Source: Bacteroidales bacterium (GTDB taxonomy: Bacteria > Bacteroidota > Bacteroidia > Bacteroidales > UBA10428). Taken from it: a stretch of 41,002 nt of DNA. Where the stretch lies: NCBI GenBank assembly GCA_016935435.1, contig JAFGQZ010000038.1:1-41002 (forward strand), in the 5' to 3' direction. The stretch's first letter is position 1. Each line of letters starts with the position of its first letter. The notes below the pieces were generated by a model that was given only the letters and a program-made list of their open reading frames with translations, was not told where the DNA came from and did not search any database. The position numbers and the translations under genes were made by a program. Positions 34,327 through 41,002 of the stretch are shown piece after piece.

Positions 34327-35433
34327 CTATTCCAGCCTGGTTTTAAATTTTTTAATACTTAAAAGAATAAAAAACAGCATCATAAAGGCCATTATAAGCA
34401 GGTTGTCCCAAACATAAGAAATGCCGGCCCCTTTAAGCATGATATCTTTAATAGCCGACAGAAACCATCGGGGTGGCATAATTACCGAGAACCACTGCAA
34501 TATTTCCGGCATGTTCTCGATAGGGAAAATGAAGCCCGAAAGCAATATTGTTGGGAGCATTAGCCCTATAAGCGAAATTATCATTGCAACCTGCTGGGTA
34601 CGGGCAATGGTTGAAATAAGCACACCCAGCGATAATGCCAGTAGAATAAAAAGAGTGCCGGTGCCTATGAGCAGCAAAAGGTTGCCCCTTACAGGCACTC
34701 CAAAAACCACATGGCCGATTAGCAGGATTACCAACATATCGGCAAAAGCCAGTGCCATATACGGAATTAGTTTCCCGAGTATTATCTGGCTTGGTTTTAA
34801 GGGCGATACCAGCAAAATTTCCATGGTACCCATTTCTTTTTCACGGGCAATCGAAACCGATGTCATAAGTGCCGAAATAAGCATCAGTATCATGGCCATT
34901 GTTCCGGGCACAAACATGTATGCCGACCGCAGGCCTTCGTTATAAAACATCCTGAACTCTGTAATGATATGTTTTCCCTGTGGCTGGTTCTTGTTTAGTT
35001 CGTTCTGGAAACTAACAATAATACTGCGCGTGTAGGTGTCTAGCAACGATGCCATATTTGGATCGCTGGCATCGGTAAGTATTTGGATCGATGCCTTGTT
35101 TGTTTTTATTAGTTTTTGTCCAAAGTCCGGCTCAAATACAATAACTTCTTTTATTTTCCCTTTTTGAAAAGCGGGTTCTACCTCATCGATGCTTTTTAGC
35201 CCTGCATCGAGTATAAAATACCCCGACGCAAGCAGTTTGTTGGTAATTTGATGGGTAATTTCGTCGTTCGAGAAATCGAGAATGGCAATACGTGCATTTT
35301 TTATTTCGGTGGTAATAACATATCCGAAAAGCATGAGCTGGATAAGGGGTATTGTAAACAAAACTATTGCTGTGCGCCAATCGCGGAACAAATGCCTGAA
35401 TTCTTTAATTATAAAAGCCCTGAACCTTTTCAT
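34327..35433 (-). CDS. ABC-2 type permease, first subunit
   Basis: 368 residues, same fold as its neighbour: an N-terminal helix (~22-42), a periplasmic domain, and five C-terminal helices. The coupling motif is EKEMGTMEILLVSPL, directly comparable to EKENGTIEQLNVTPI in the next gene. The two are paralogues, not copies. The start codon overlaps the ATPase stop in an ATGA arrangement (35430-35433), implying translational coupling. Corresponds in position to YbhS. Confidence 0.92.
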   Translation of the reverse strand: MKRFRAFIIKEFRHLFRDWRTAIVLFTIPLIQLMLFGYVITTEIKNARIAILDFSNDEITHQITNKLLASGYFILDAGLKSIDEVEPAFQKGKIKEVIVFEPDFGQKLIKTNKASIQILTDASDPNMASLLDTYTRSIIVSFQNELNKNQPQGKHIITEFRMFYNEGLRSAYMFVPGTMAMILMLISALMTSVSIAREKEMGTMEILLVSPLKPSQIILGKLIPYMALAFADMLVILLIGHVVFGVPVRGNLLLLIGTGTLFILLALSLGVLISTIARTQQVAMIISLIGLMLPTILLSGFIFPIENMPEILQWFSVIMPPRWFLSAIKDIMLKGAGISYVWDNLLIMAFMMLFFILLSIKKFKTRLE

Positions 35434-36167
35434 TGCCTGACAATTTTTATAAATAGATCGAAAATGGTATCTACTCCGTATTTATCTTTCAGGCTTTGGG
35501 GCGTGTCGAGGGCAACAATTCTTCCCTGGTCCATAATTGAAACCCTATGGCAATATTCGGCCTCGTCCATGTAATGTGTGGTTACAAAAACAGTTATCCC
35601 CCTTTCAGCAGTTTTGAATATTTGTTCCCAGAAATTTCGCCTTGCCACCGGGTCAACGCCGCTGGTAGGTTCGTCGAGAAAAACAATGCCGGGATTATGA
35701 AATGTTGCTACGCCAAATGCCAGCTTTTGTTTCCACCCCAAGGGAAGCGATGCAATTAGTTTTTTCCGGTGATTGAGCAATTCAAGGTTTGTAAGTGTTT
35801 CTTCCATACGTGGCTTTATTTCTTTAGGGGGAACTTTATATACCCCGGCAAAAAACCGAAAATTTTCCTCAACGGTAAGATCTTCGTATAACGAAAATTT
35901 TTGCGACATGTACCCAATATTTTGTTTGATTTTTTCAGCATGGGTGTACACATTATAGCCTGCAACATTAATTTCGCCCGATGTTGGTACCGAAAGGCCG
36001 CAAAGTATTCTCATGGCAGTGGTTTTTCCTGCACCGTTGGCGCCCAGAAATCCAAAAACTTCACCCTTGTAAACCTCAAAATTCAGGTTGTGGTTGGCTG
36101 TAAACCCCCCAAACTTTTTTACCATGTTTTTTACGCTAATTACCGGTATGTTATGTTTGTTTTTCAT
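35430..36167 (-). CDS. ABC transporter ATPase, LPLG-type signature
   Basis: 245 residues, one nucleotide-binding domain. Walker A is GANGAGKTTAMRI (near 38-50) and Walker B IVFLDEPTSGVD (near 160-171), with the switch His in VTTHYMDEAE. The signature motif reads LPLGWKQ instead of LSGGxxQ. It pairs with the ATPase gene 24 bp upstream, which keeps LSGGMKQ. Together they correspond to the two halves of the single-chain double ATPase YbhF. Cytoplasmic; energises the two ABC-2 permeases. Confidence 0.93.
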   Translation of the reverse strand: MKNKHNIPVISVKNMVKKFGGFTANHNLNFEVYKGEVFGFLGANGAGKTTAMRILCGLSVPTSGEINVAGYNVYTHAEKIKQNIGYMSQKFSLYEDLTVEENFRFFAGVYKVPPKEIKPRMEETLTNLELLNHRKKLIASLPLGWKQKLAFGVATFHNPGIVFLDEPTSGVDPVARRNFWEQIFKTAERGITVFVTTHYMDEAEYCHRVSIMDQGRIVALDTPQSLKDKYGVDTIFDLFIKIVRQ

Positions 36168-36191
36168 GAGCTGGCAATATAATAAAGCTGT

Positions 36192-37103
36192 TTAACCCTG
36201 CCGATCCTGAACAAGATCGATAAATACATCTTCGATGCCTGCTTTTATTTGCATTATTTGCACATCTTTATGCCCACATTGTCCGAGGTATGCCCGCATA
36301 TTGTTCAAGTCGGCGGAAGCTTTACGCCCGGTGTAATGCACTTGTTGGCCAAATGCATACGCATGAAGCACATCGGGGTACTTTCGCAGACTGTCGAGAA
36401 GCTTATAAGTGTTGTCGGCAACAATTCCTAATATTTGTTTTTCATACGAGCTTGTAATTGCGCCTGGTTTATCAACTGTTAGCAACCGGCCATGATGTAT
36501 CAGGGCAACCCTGTCGCACAGTCCGGCTTCATCCATGTAAGGGGTTGAAACAATAATGGTTATTCCTTTCGACTTTAAGCTGCGCAGGAGTTCCCAGAAT
36601 TCTTTCCGCGAAACAGCATCGACACCGGTGGTGGGTTCGTCCAATACCAACACCCTGGGGTTATGAATAAGGGCACAGGACAAGGCAAGTTTTTGTTTCA
36701 TCCCTCCGGAAAGTTTACCTGCCAGGCGTGTTTTAAATGGCTCTATATGGCTATATACATCGTGTATTATATGGTAATTTTCTTGAATTGATGTTCCAAA
36801 TACAGTGGCAAAAAAATCAAGGTTTTCTTCTACCGACAGATCGGGGTAAAGTGAAAATCGCCCCGGCATATAGCCTGTAATCTCCCTGATTTTTTTGTAA
36901 TCTTTTACAGTGTCGAGGCCAAATAATTCTACCTTGCCCGATGAAGGCAACAATAACGATGTTAAAAGCCTGAAAAGTGTAGATTTACCAGCCCCGTCGG
37001 GTCCGATAAACCCAAACAATTCGCCTTCGTCCACCTGAAACGAAACATTCCCCAGCGCCACTGTTGTTCCATATTTTTTTGTGAGTTGCTGAGCTTTAAT
37101 CAT
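36192..37103 (-). CDS. ABC transporter ATPase with C-terminal extension
   Basis: 303 residues. Walker A is GPDGAGKSTLF (34-44), the signature LSGGMKQKLALS, Walker B VLVLDEPTTGVD and the switch region IVSTPYMDEAG, where Pro/Tyr replaces the usual switch His. After ~225 a C-terminal extension (to residue 303, including AGIEDVFIDLV) follows, typical of drug-export ATPases. It precedes the second ATPase by 24 bp. The pair looks like a split YbhF with one canonical and one altered signature. Confidence 0.92.
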   Translation of the reverse strand: MIKAQQLTKKYGTTVALGNVSFQVDEGELFGFIGPDGAGKSTLFRLLTSLLLPSSGKVELFGLDTVKDYKKIREITGYMPGRFSLYPDLSVEENLDFFATVFGTSIQENYHIIHDVYSHIEPFKTRLAGKLSGGMKQKLALSCALIHNPRVLVLDEPTTGVDAVSRKEFWELLRSLKSKGITIIVSTPYMDEAGLCDRVALIHHGRLLTVDKPGAITSSYEKQILGIVADNTYKLLDSLRKYPDVLHAYAFGQQVHYTGRKASADLNNMRAYLGQCGHKDVQIMQIKAGIEDVFIDLVQDRQG

Positions 37104-37134
37104 ATTGTTTAGGTTGAGGCTAAGGTTAATGAAT

Positions 37135-37152
37135 AATGAAAGAAATGAAAGA
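37135..37152. repeat. Two 9-bp repeats (AATGAAAGA)
   Basis: Two exact copies of AATGAAAGA in the gap between the HlyD and ATPase genes. They differ from the AATGAAGGA units at 28045 by one base. Further on, TTAAACT-TTAAACC (37196-37209), overlapping the HlyD stop, resembles the heptamers at 28168-28188. Confidence 0.6.
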
Positions 37153-37195
37153 AATTATTTTTGGCATATTCAAAGTCATTACTTATTGTTGCACT

Positions 37196-38083
37196 TTAAA
37201 CTTTAAACCAAACCTCGCCCGGCATATTAATTTTTATCGGGCCGTTGTTTTTTACCCTTATTTTTATGGCATAAACCTGGTTAACCCTTTCTTCGCGGGT
37301 TTGTATGTTTTTGGGGGTAAATTCTGCTTCGGCAGAAATCCACGAAATTGAACCTTCGAAGCATATTAGCTGGCCATCGGCCCCGTCGATGCACACTTTT
37401 ACTTTTTGCCCGGTTTCAATTTCAGGCAATTGTCTGGCCGACACGTAAGCTTTAAGTACCATTGTTTCGAGGTTTGCAACTTTAAACAGGGCTTTTCCCG
37501 GAATGGCCATCTCGCCCGTTTCGGCATATTGTTCTATAATAGTACCGCTAATTGGGGCAACAACCTTTGTGCGTGACAGCATGTCGTGTATTTGTAAAAC
37601 CCCGGCTTCGAGGGCGGCTGCTTCTGCGTTTATGCTTTCTAAGTTCGATTTTACCGAACTTATCTGCCGGTTAAGCACTTCAATCTCACCGGCTATGTCG
37701 TCGAGTTGTTTTTGCGTTGCAGCACTATCGGCAAGCATGTTTTTTATTCGGTTAAAATCGACCAGGGCCATTTTTTTTTGTTGTTCAAAAATGGCCGACT
37801 GGGCATCAATATTGGTTCGCCTTGCTTTTGTAGCCCTTATTTTTGAATTAAGTTCCTTAACTTTAAGTGCAAGCTGTACTGTATCGATTTGCAAGGCGAG
37901 TTGTCCTTTTTTAATAATCATGCCTTCTTCTATACTGTCAACCACTATTGGCCCCGAAACTTCGGCCGATACTATTATTTCATCGGCCTGGAAATTCCCA
38001 AAGGCATCGGCAGTGCTGTTGTTTTTATTGCATGAGCACAACAAAGGGAAAAACAAAAAAATTAAGTATTTAAGTGTATTCAT
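37196..38083 (-). CDS. HlyD-family periplasmic adaptor (lipoprotein)
   Basis: 295 residues. It has a signal sequence ending in LLCSCNKN, an acceptable lipobox, so it is probably membrane-anchored by lipid. Then a half-lipoyl segment, a long coiled-coil hairpin (~70-160: KVKELNSKIRATKAR, LNRQISSVKSNLESINAEAAALEAG), the second lipoyl half (VVAPISGTIIEQYAETGEMAIPG, near 172-194) and a beta-barrel domain. It bridges the ABC permeases and the TolC channel, corresponding to YbhG. Located 39 bp after the TolC gene; the next gene follows after a 92-bp repeat-containing gap. Confidence 0.93.
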   Translation of the reverse strand: MNTLKYLIFLFFPLLCSCNKNNSTADAFGNFQADEIIVSAEVSGPIVVDSIEEGMIIKKGQLALQIDTVQLALKVKELNSKIRATKARRTNIDAQSAIFEQQKKMALVDFNRIKNMLADSAATQKQLDDIAGEIEVLNRQISSVKSNLESINAEAAALEAGVLQIHDMLSRTKVVAPISGTIIEQYAETGEMAIPGKALFKVANLETMVLKAYVSARQLPEIETGQKVKVCIDGADGQLICFEGSISWISAEAEFTPKNIQTREERVNQVYAIKIRVKNNGPIKINMPGEVWFKV

Positions 38084-38122
38084 TGTTTATGGGTTAAATA
38101 CTGTTTTGTTATTATCATTGGT

Positions 38123-39412
38123 TTACTTGTAGTTTTCAATTTCAATGCCCTTTAACAGGGCAAGCCGGGCAATACTCTCTGCAAGGCCAATTTTATGGCG
38201 CTCGTAGTCGAAGCGGGCTTTTATTTCGGAATTTAAGTCGCTGATATAATCGGCAGTGGTTATTGTGCCGTTATCGAGTGCCGAGGCGCTCAACTTTGTT
38301 ATGTTTGATTTCGATTCTATTATCATTAGGTCGGTTTTTATCAGTTCGTTGTACTTTTCGAGCTCATATTTTTCAGAATTAATTGATATTTCGAGGTTTC
38401 TATAAAAATCGGTTTCAGAAATTGCAATTTTCTCTTTCTGGATTTTTATTAATTGTTTTTCTTTTTTTGCCTGGTTCCAGTCGAATATCAGCCACGACAA
38501 TTTTGCCCCTGCGATATAATATCCTGCCGGCTCGTTTTCAAACATATTTAACCCCGGATAACTATATCCGGCCTGGCCAAATGCGTATAGCCTGGGTACA
38601 TACCTTTTGTTCTGAAGTTCAATAAGGGCATCGGAAAAGTTTTGATTTTGCTGGAAAAGTTCGGTTTCGCAACGCGAAACCGAATTGCTAATTATAATAT
38701 TGTCGGGCACTTTCCATACTATGTCAATAGTTATATTTATACCTGCAAGTATTTTCAGCTTGTTTTCTAGTTGTTTTTTTTCTGCTTGTATTTCTGCTAT
38801 TTGCTGCGCAGTTGTTATTATTTCCGATTCAATACGTGCCAGTTCTGAGTATAAAACCATACCATTTTTCACCCCCGATATAATGTTTTTCTTTCGGCCT
38901 TCAAGGCTGGAAACCCTTAAACCCAGTATTTCAACTGTTTTTTGCAGGGTAATTGTGCCAAAAAAATATTTAATTACCAGGTCATTAAGTTTGTAAAGGG
39001 CGGTCTCTGTTTCCAGGTTTCTGATTTCCCCTTCAATTTTTTTTATGTTCCGCTGCATAGTTGCCAGTCCGCCATCGAAAAGTTTTTGGTCGATATTTAA
39101 ACCTATATTGTATTGAAACTTATCGACTTCGATTCCGGCTATGCCTGGTATCGGAAATACTATCGAAACAGCTTCGCTTTGGTAGGTAGCTTTGCCAAAC
39201 CCGCTCACTAACGGGAGATTTTCTGACTTAAGCTTTTCAACTTCAAGTGTTGTAATTCTATTGTTTAGTTCAATTAACCCTGTTTGTGGGGCATTTGTGC
39301 GCACCAGCCTGTAGCAATCGTATAAACCAATGGTGTCTGGCCCTTGAGAAAAAACAGGGAGTGTTGTATTGGCAGTTATAAGCAGGGGTATTATCTTAAT
39401 CAGGTTTTTCAC
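38123..39412 (-). CDS. TolC-family outer-membrane efflux protein
   Basis: 429 residues with a signal peptide (to about FSQG, residue 24) and the two-fold repeated helical/beta structure of TolC/OEP proteins: heptad-rich helices (~150-220 and ~320-400) and barrel strands with alternating residues. It starts with GTG at 39412, overlapping the TetR stop as GTGA, so translation of the two is likely coupled. Forms the exit duct of the tripartite pump. Confidence 0.92.
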   Translation of the reverse strand: MKNLIKIIPLLITANTTLPVFSQGPDTIGLYDCYRLVRTNAPQTGLIELNNRITTLEVEKLKSENLPLVSGFGKATYQSEAVSIVFPIPGIAGIEVDKFQYNIGLNIDQKLFDGGLATMQRNIKKIEGEIRNLETETALYKLNDLVIKYFFGTITLQKTVEILGLRVSSLEGRKKNIISGVKNGMVLYSELARIESEIITTAQQIAEIQAEKKQLENKLKILAGINITIDIVWKVPDNIIISNSVSRCETELFQQNQNFSDALIELQNKRYVPRLYAFGQAGYSYPGLNMFENEPAGYYIAGAKLSWLIFDWNQAKKEKQLIKIQKEKIAISETDFYRNLEISINSEKYELEKYNELIKTDLMIIESKSNITKLSASALDNGTITTADYISDLNSEIKARFDYERHKIGLAESIARLALLKGIEIENYK

Positions 39413-40026
39413 TTTTCGATGGGTTTAATGGCATTTATTATAAACTGGAAAACAACTTCCTTGCGCTCCCTTAGCAAATCGTTGTAATCTATCCCCAGTT
39501 GCCTTGACACAATTGGGGCAAGAAGCGGTTTAACAGCAAATGGTATAACCAGCATCCCTATCATATTTATGATAAAGTGTACCGGGTGTACCGGCCTGAT
39601 CCTGCCGGCATTTATTTCATCGGAGAGCTGTATAAGGAACGACGACATACTTTTAAATACATCTTTTTCGATAAACTGTTGTAGCCGTTCGGGGTTCTGC
39701 TGTATTTCGTTCAGGAAAAAAATAGGCAGGTAGGGGTTTTCAAGCAGAACGCCAATATATAAATCGATGAACTTTTTTATTTTATCGAAAAATGGTATGT
39801 TTTCGGTAAATGCCTGGTTTATGCCTGACGAAATGGTTTGGAATACTTCAAAGAAAATTCTGTCGAACAATTTTTCTTTGGTTCGAAAATAATAGTGCAA
39901 CAAAGCTTTGTTAATGCCTGCCTCATCGGCAATTTCCTGCATACGTGCCCCCGTTAGCCCCTTTCGGATAAAAACGGCCCTGGCTGCTTCCAATATTCGT
40001 TCTTCGGTATTTTCAGTTTTAACCAT
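39409..40026 (-). CDS. TetR-family transcriptional regulator of the efflux operon
   Basis: 205 residues. The N-terminal helix-turn-helix is ILEAARAVFIRKGLTGARMQEIADEAGINKALLHYYFRTKEKLFD (12-56), typical of TetR; the C-terminal helical ligand-binding domain resembles the CecR/YbiH group. First gene of the operon TetR-TolC-HlyD-ATPase-ATPase-permease-permease, so autorepression and ligand-induced release are likely. A candidate operator lies 18 bp upstream. Confidence 0.93.
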   Translation of the reverse strand: MVKTENTEERILEAARAVFIRKGLTGARMQEIADEAGINKALLHYYFRTKEKLFDRIFFEVFQTISSGINQAFTENIPFFDKIKKFIDLYIGVLLENPYLPIFFLNEIQQNPERLQQFIEKDVFKSMSSFLIQLSDEINAGRIRPVHPVHFIINMIGMLVIPFAVKPLLAPIVSRQLGIDYNDLLRERKEVVFQFIINAIKPIEK

Positions 40027-40043
40027 AGAATTAAAACAAAAAG

Positions 40044-40061
40044 TTTAACTAGATGGTTAAA
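40044..40061. promoter_or_regulatory. Candidate TetR operator
   Basis: TTTAAC-N6-GTTAAA is a perfect inverted repeat (6-bp arms) with the spacer TAGATG, 18 bp upstream of the tetR start codon. It sits inside a wider pair, AAAAAGTTTA (40038-40047) and TAAACTTTTT (40066-40075). The size and position suit binding of a TetR dimer that blocks the operon promoter. Confidence 0.45.
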
Positions 40062-40173
40062 ATTATAAACTTTTTTTTACATGTGCAAACCCGGCTCATA
40101 AAAATATTCCTTCACCTCTATAAAATATAACATGAGCAAGAGAGAATGCACTGCTGAAAAAAAAAACAGATAA

Positions 40174-40692
40174 TTACATGTGGCTTTCTACAACTTTCAC
40201 CAGCTCAATGTAAAGTGGCTTTTTTTCGGCAGAGACCTTGTCCATTGCACCAATAAGAAACTTTTTGCATTCCGATACGGTTTCGTGATGCGATTCAAAA
40301 ATCCATTCTTCGATAACAGAAAATGCTTCGATAGCAGTTTGGTAGCCGCCTTTTATGAAATGTTCTGCAAATACAATTATATGTTCGCTGTAATCGAGGC
40401 CCGATTGCCAGCAGGTGGTTATAAGTTGTGTATTGTATTTTTCCAGACGGCCCGATTGCAGTGCCCCGATAATATGTGGCACACACTCTTTGTTTTTTAA
40501 TTGGCTGAGCAGAGTAAATATTTCATCGGTAATTTCTTTTGCAGGGTTTTGTTCGAGAAGCCGAAAAACAAGTGGCATAACCGAAGCCTTGCCGTTTATG
40601 CGCATATCGTTAAGTGCGCCAATAATTTCTGCCGGTTTGCCCGAGTCAAACTTTTGTTCTGTTTCCTTATAATACTTATCAGGTTTTTCCAT
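40174..40692 (-). CDS. HEAT-like helical repeat protein
   Basis: 172 residues from the ATG at 40692 (MEKPDKYYKE); a TTG six codons earlier (40710) would nearly touch the tilS stop. All-helical, with repeated helix pairs of HEAT/PBS-lyase style: AEIIGALNDMRINGKASVMPLVFRLL and VPHIIGALQSG. Several acidic and Tyr-rich stretches; no catalytic motif and no signal peptide, so it should be cytoplasmic. It follows tilS by 20 bp on the same strand and is likely co-transcribed. HEAT-like proteins usually act as binding scaffolds; partner unknown. Confidence 0.78.
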   Translation of the reverse strand: MEKPDKYYKETEQKFDSGKPAEIIGALNDMRINGKASVMPLVFRLLEQNPAKEITDEIFTLLSQLKNKECVPHIIGALQSGRLEKYNTQLITTCWQSGLDYSEHIIVFAEHFIKGGYQTAIEAFSVIEEWIFESHHETVSECKKFLIGAMDKVSAEKKPLYIELVKVVESHM

Positions 40693-40712
40693 CTGTAAAA
40701 TTTTGGCCAAAA

Positions 40713-41002
40713 TTAATCAATACATTCAATTTGCACGATTTCCCTTGTTTTTTCCGTAACCTTATACCTGTTGTCGGCCCTATGACCGGTTATCCATATA
40801 ATATCATTTCCCGAAAGAAGTATCCAGGTACTTTCTTTGTCGAAAACAGAAAACTTATGATCGGTGAAATAGTCGCTTAATTTTTTTCTGCCTTTCATTC
40901 CAAACGGATAAAAATAATCGCCTTTTTCCCAGTGCCTTATTTTTAAGGGGAATTTTAGCAAACTTGCATCAAAAGATGCAACGTTTTTGTTTTTTTTAAT
41001 TA
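40713..41002 (-). CDS. tilS: tRNA(Ile)-lysidine synthase, C-terminal part (runs off the window)
   Basis: The last ~97 codons of a gene that continues past the right edge. The frame is open without a stop to the last complete codon, and the TTG at 40961 is internal rather than a start, because upstream codons read FDASLLKFPLKIR, which is normal TilS sequence. The C-terminal TilS domain is distinct: KIRHWEKGDYFYPFGMKGRKKLSDYF, followed by WILLSGNDIIWITGHRADNRYKV. TilS attaches lysine to C34 of the minor isoleucine tRNA. The catalytic N-terminal domain with the PP-loop lies outside the window. Confidence 0.93.
   Translation of the reverse strand, partial: IKKNKNVASFDASLLKFPLKIRHWEKGDYFYPFGMKGRKKLSDYFTDHKFSVFDKESTWILLSGNDIIWITGHRADNRYKVTEKTREIVQIECID

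Noticed and set aside
40713-40961. A small independent gene starting at the TTG at 40961
   Set aside because: The frame stays open to the window edge and upstream codons continue the TilS C-terminal domain, so it is the end of tilS.

Overview
The window reads as chromosomal core DNA from a Bacteroidota bacterium, probably an anaerobic or microaerophilic Bacteroidales/Marinilabiliales-type organism. Evidence for this: modest GC (about 40% by eye), several starts preceded by the Bacteroidota promoter form TTG-N16-23-TAnnTTTG instead of -35/-10 boxes, few strong Shine-Dalgarno sequences, and a typical gene set (pyruvate phosphate dikinase, ATP-type PEP carboxykinase, NAD malate dehydrogenase, a DUF1015-serA-serC cluster, rubrerythrin, a FadL-like porin). 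I see no rRNA, tRNA, CRISPR array, insertion sequence, prophage or plasmid genes.

Layout. 1-738 is non-coding, with nested inverted repeats. 739-2895 holds a class V aminotransferase (NifS/SufS-like) and a convergent TRIC/UPF0126 membrane protein. 3102-5901 is a plus-strand block: plsY with a clear promoter, a phosphodiesterase, a flavin reductase-rubredoxin fusion and rubrerythrin, ended by a strong bidirectional terminator. 5909-10134 is minus strand: an HtrA protease, then a yggS / dihydroorotate-dehydrogenase-like / SDR operon. 10337-13916 is plus strand: mdh, an exported M28 peptidase and an exported beta-rich protein. ppdK (minus) and a 1491-residue exported protein of unknown function (plus) follow. 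21466-26959 is a minus-strand serine/glycine/one-carbon region: gcvT, comB, serC, serA, DUF1015. truA (plus) and ybaK (minus) converge on an unusual composite tandem repeat at 28036-28272. A FadL-like porin, pckA and a small exported protein follow. 33173-40026 is one tripartite ABC efflux operon led by a TetR regulator: TetR, TolC, HlyD, two ATPases, two permeases. The right edge carries a HEAT-like gene and the 3' part of tilS.

How the genes fit together. mdh, ppdK and pckA form the PEP/pyruvate/oxaloacetate/malate node of a fermentative, PPi-using metabolism. serA and serC make phosphoserine, gcvT moves one-carbon units from glycine, and the DUF1015 protein carries a ParB/SerK-like DGHHR motif. 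The rubredoxin fusion plus rubrerythrin is a peroxide/oxygen defence pair. The ABC operon resembles enterobacterial cecR-ybhGFSR, with the double ATPase YbhF split into two genes.

The points most worth a second look are the perfectly phased period-7 array between the truA and ybaK stop codons, the large exported protein with recurring beta motifs and a winged-helix-like insert, the DUF1015 protein beside serA/serC, the serA active site with Lys where His is usual, and the palindromic element upstream of serC.
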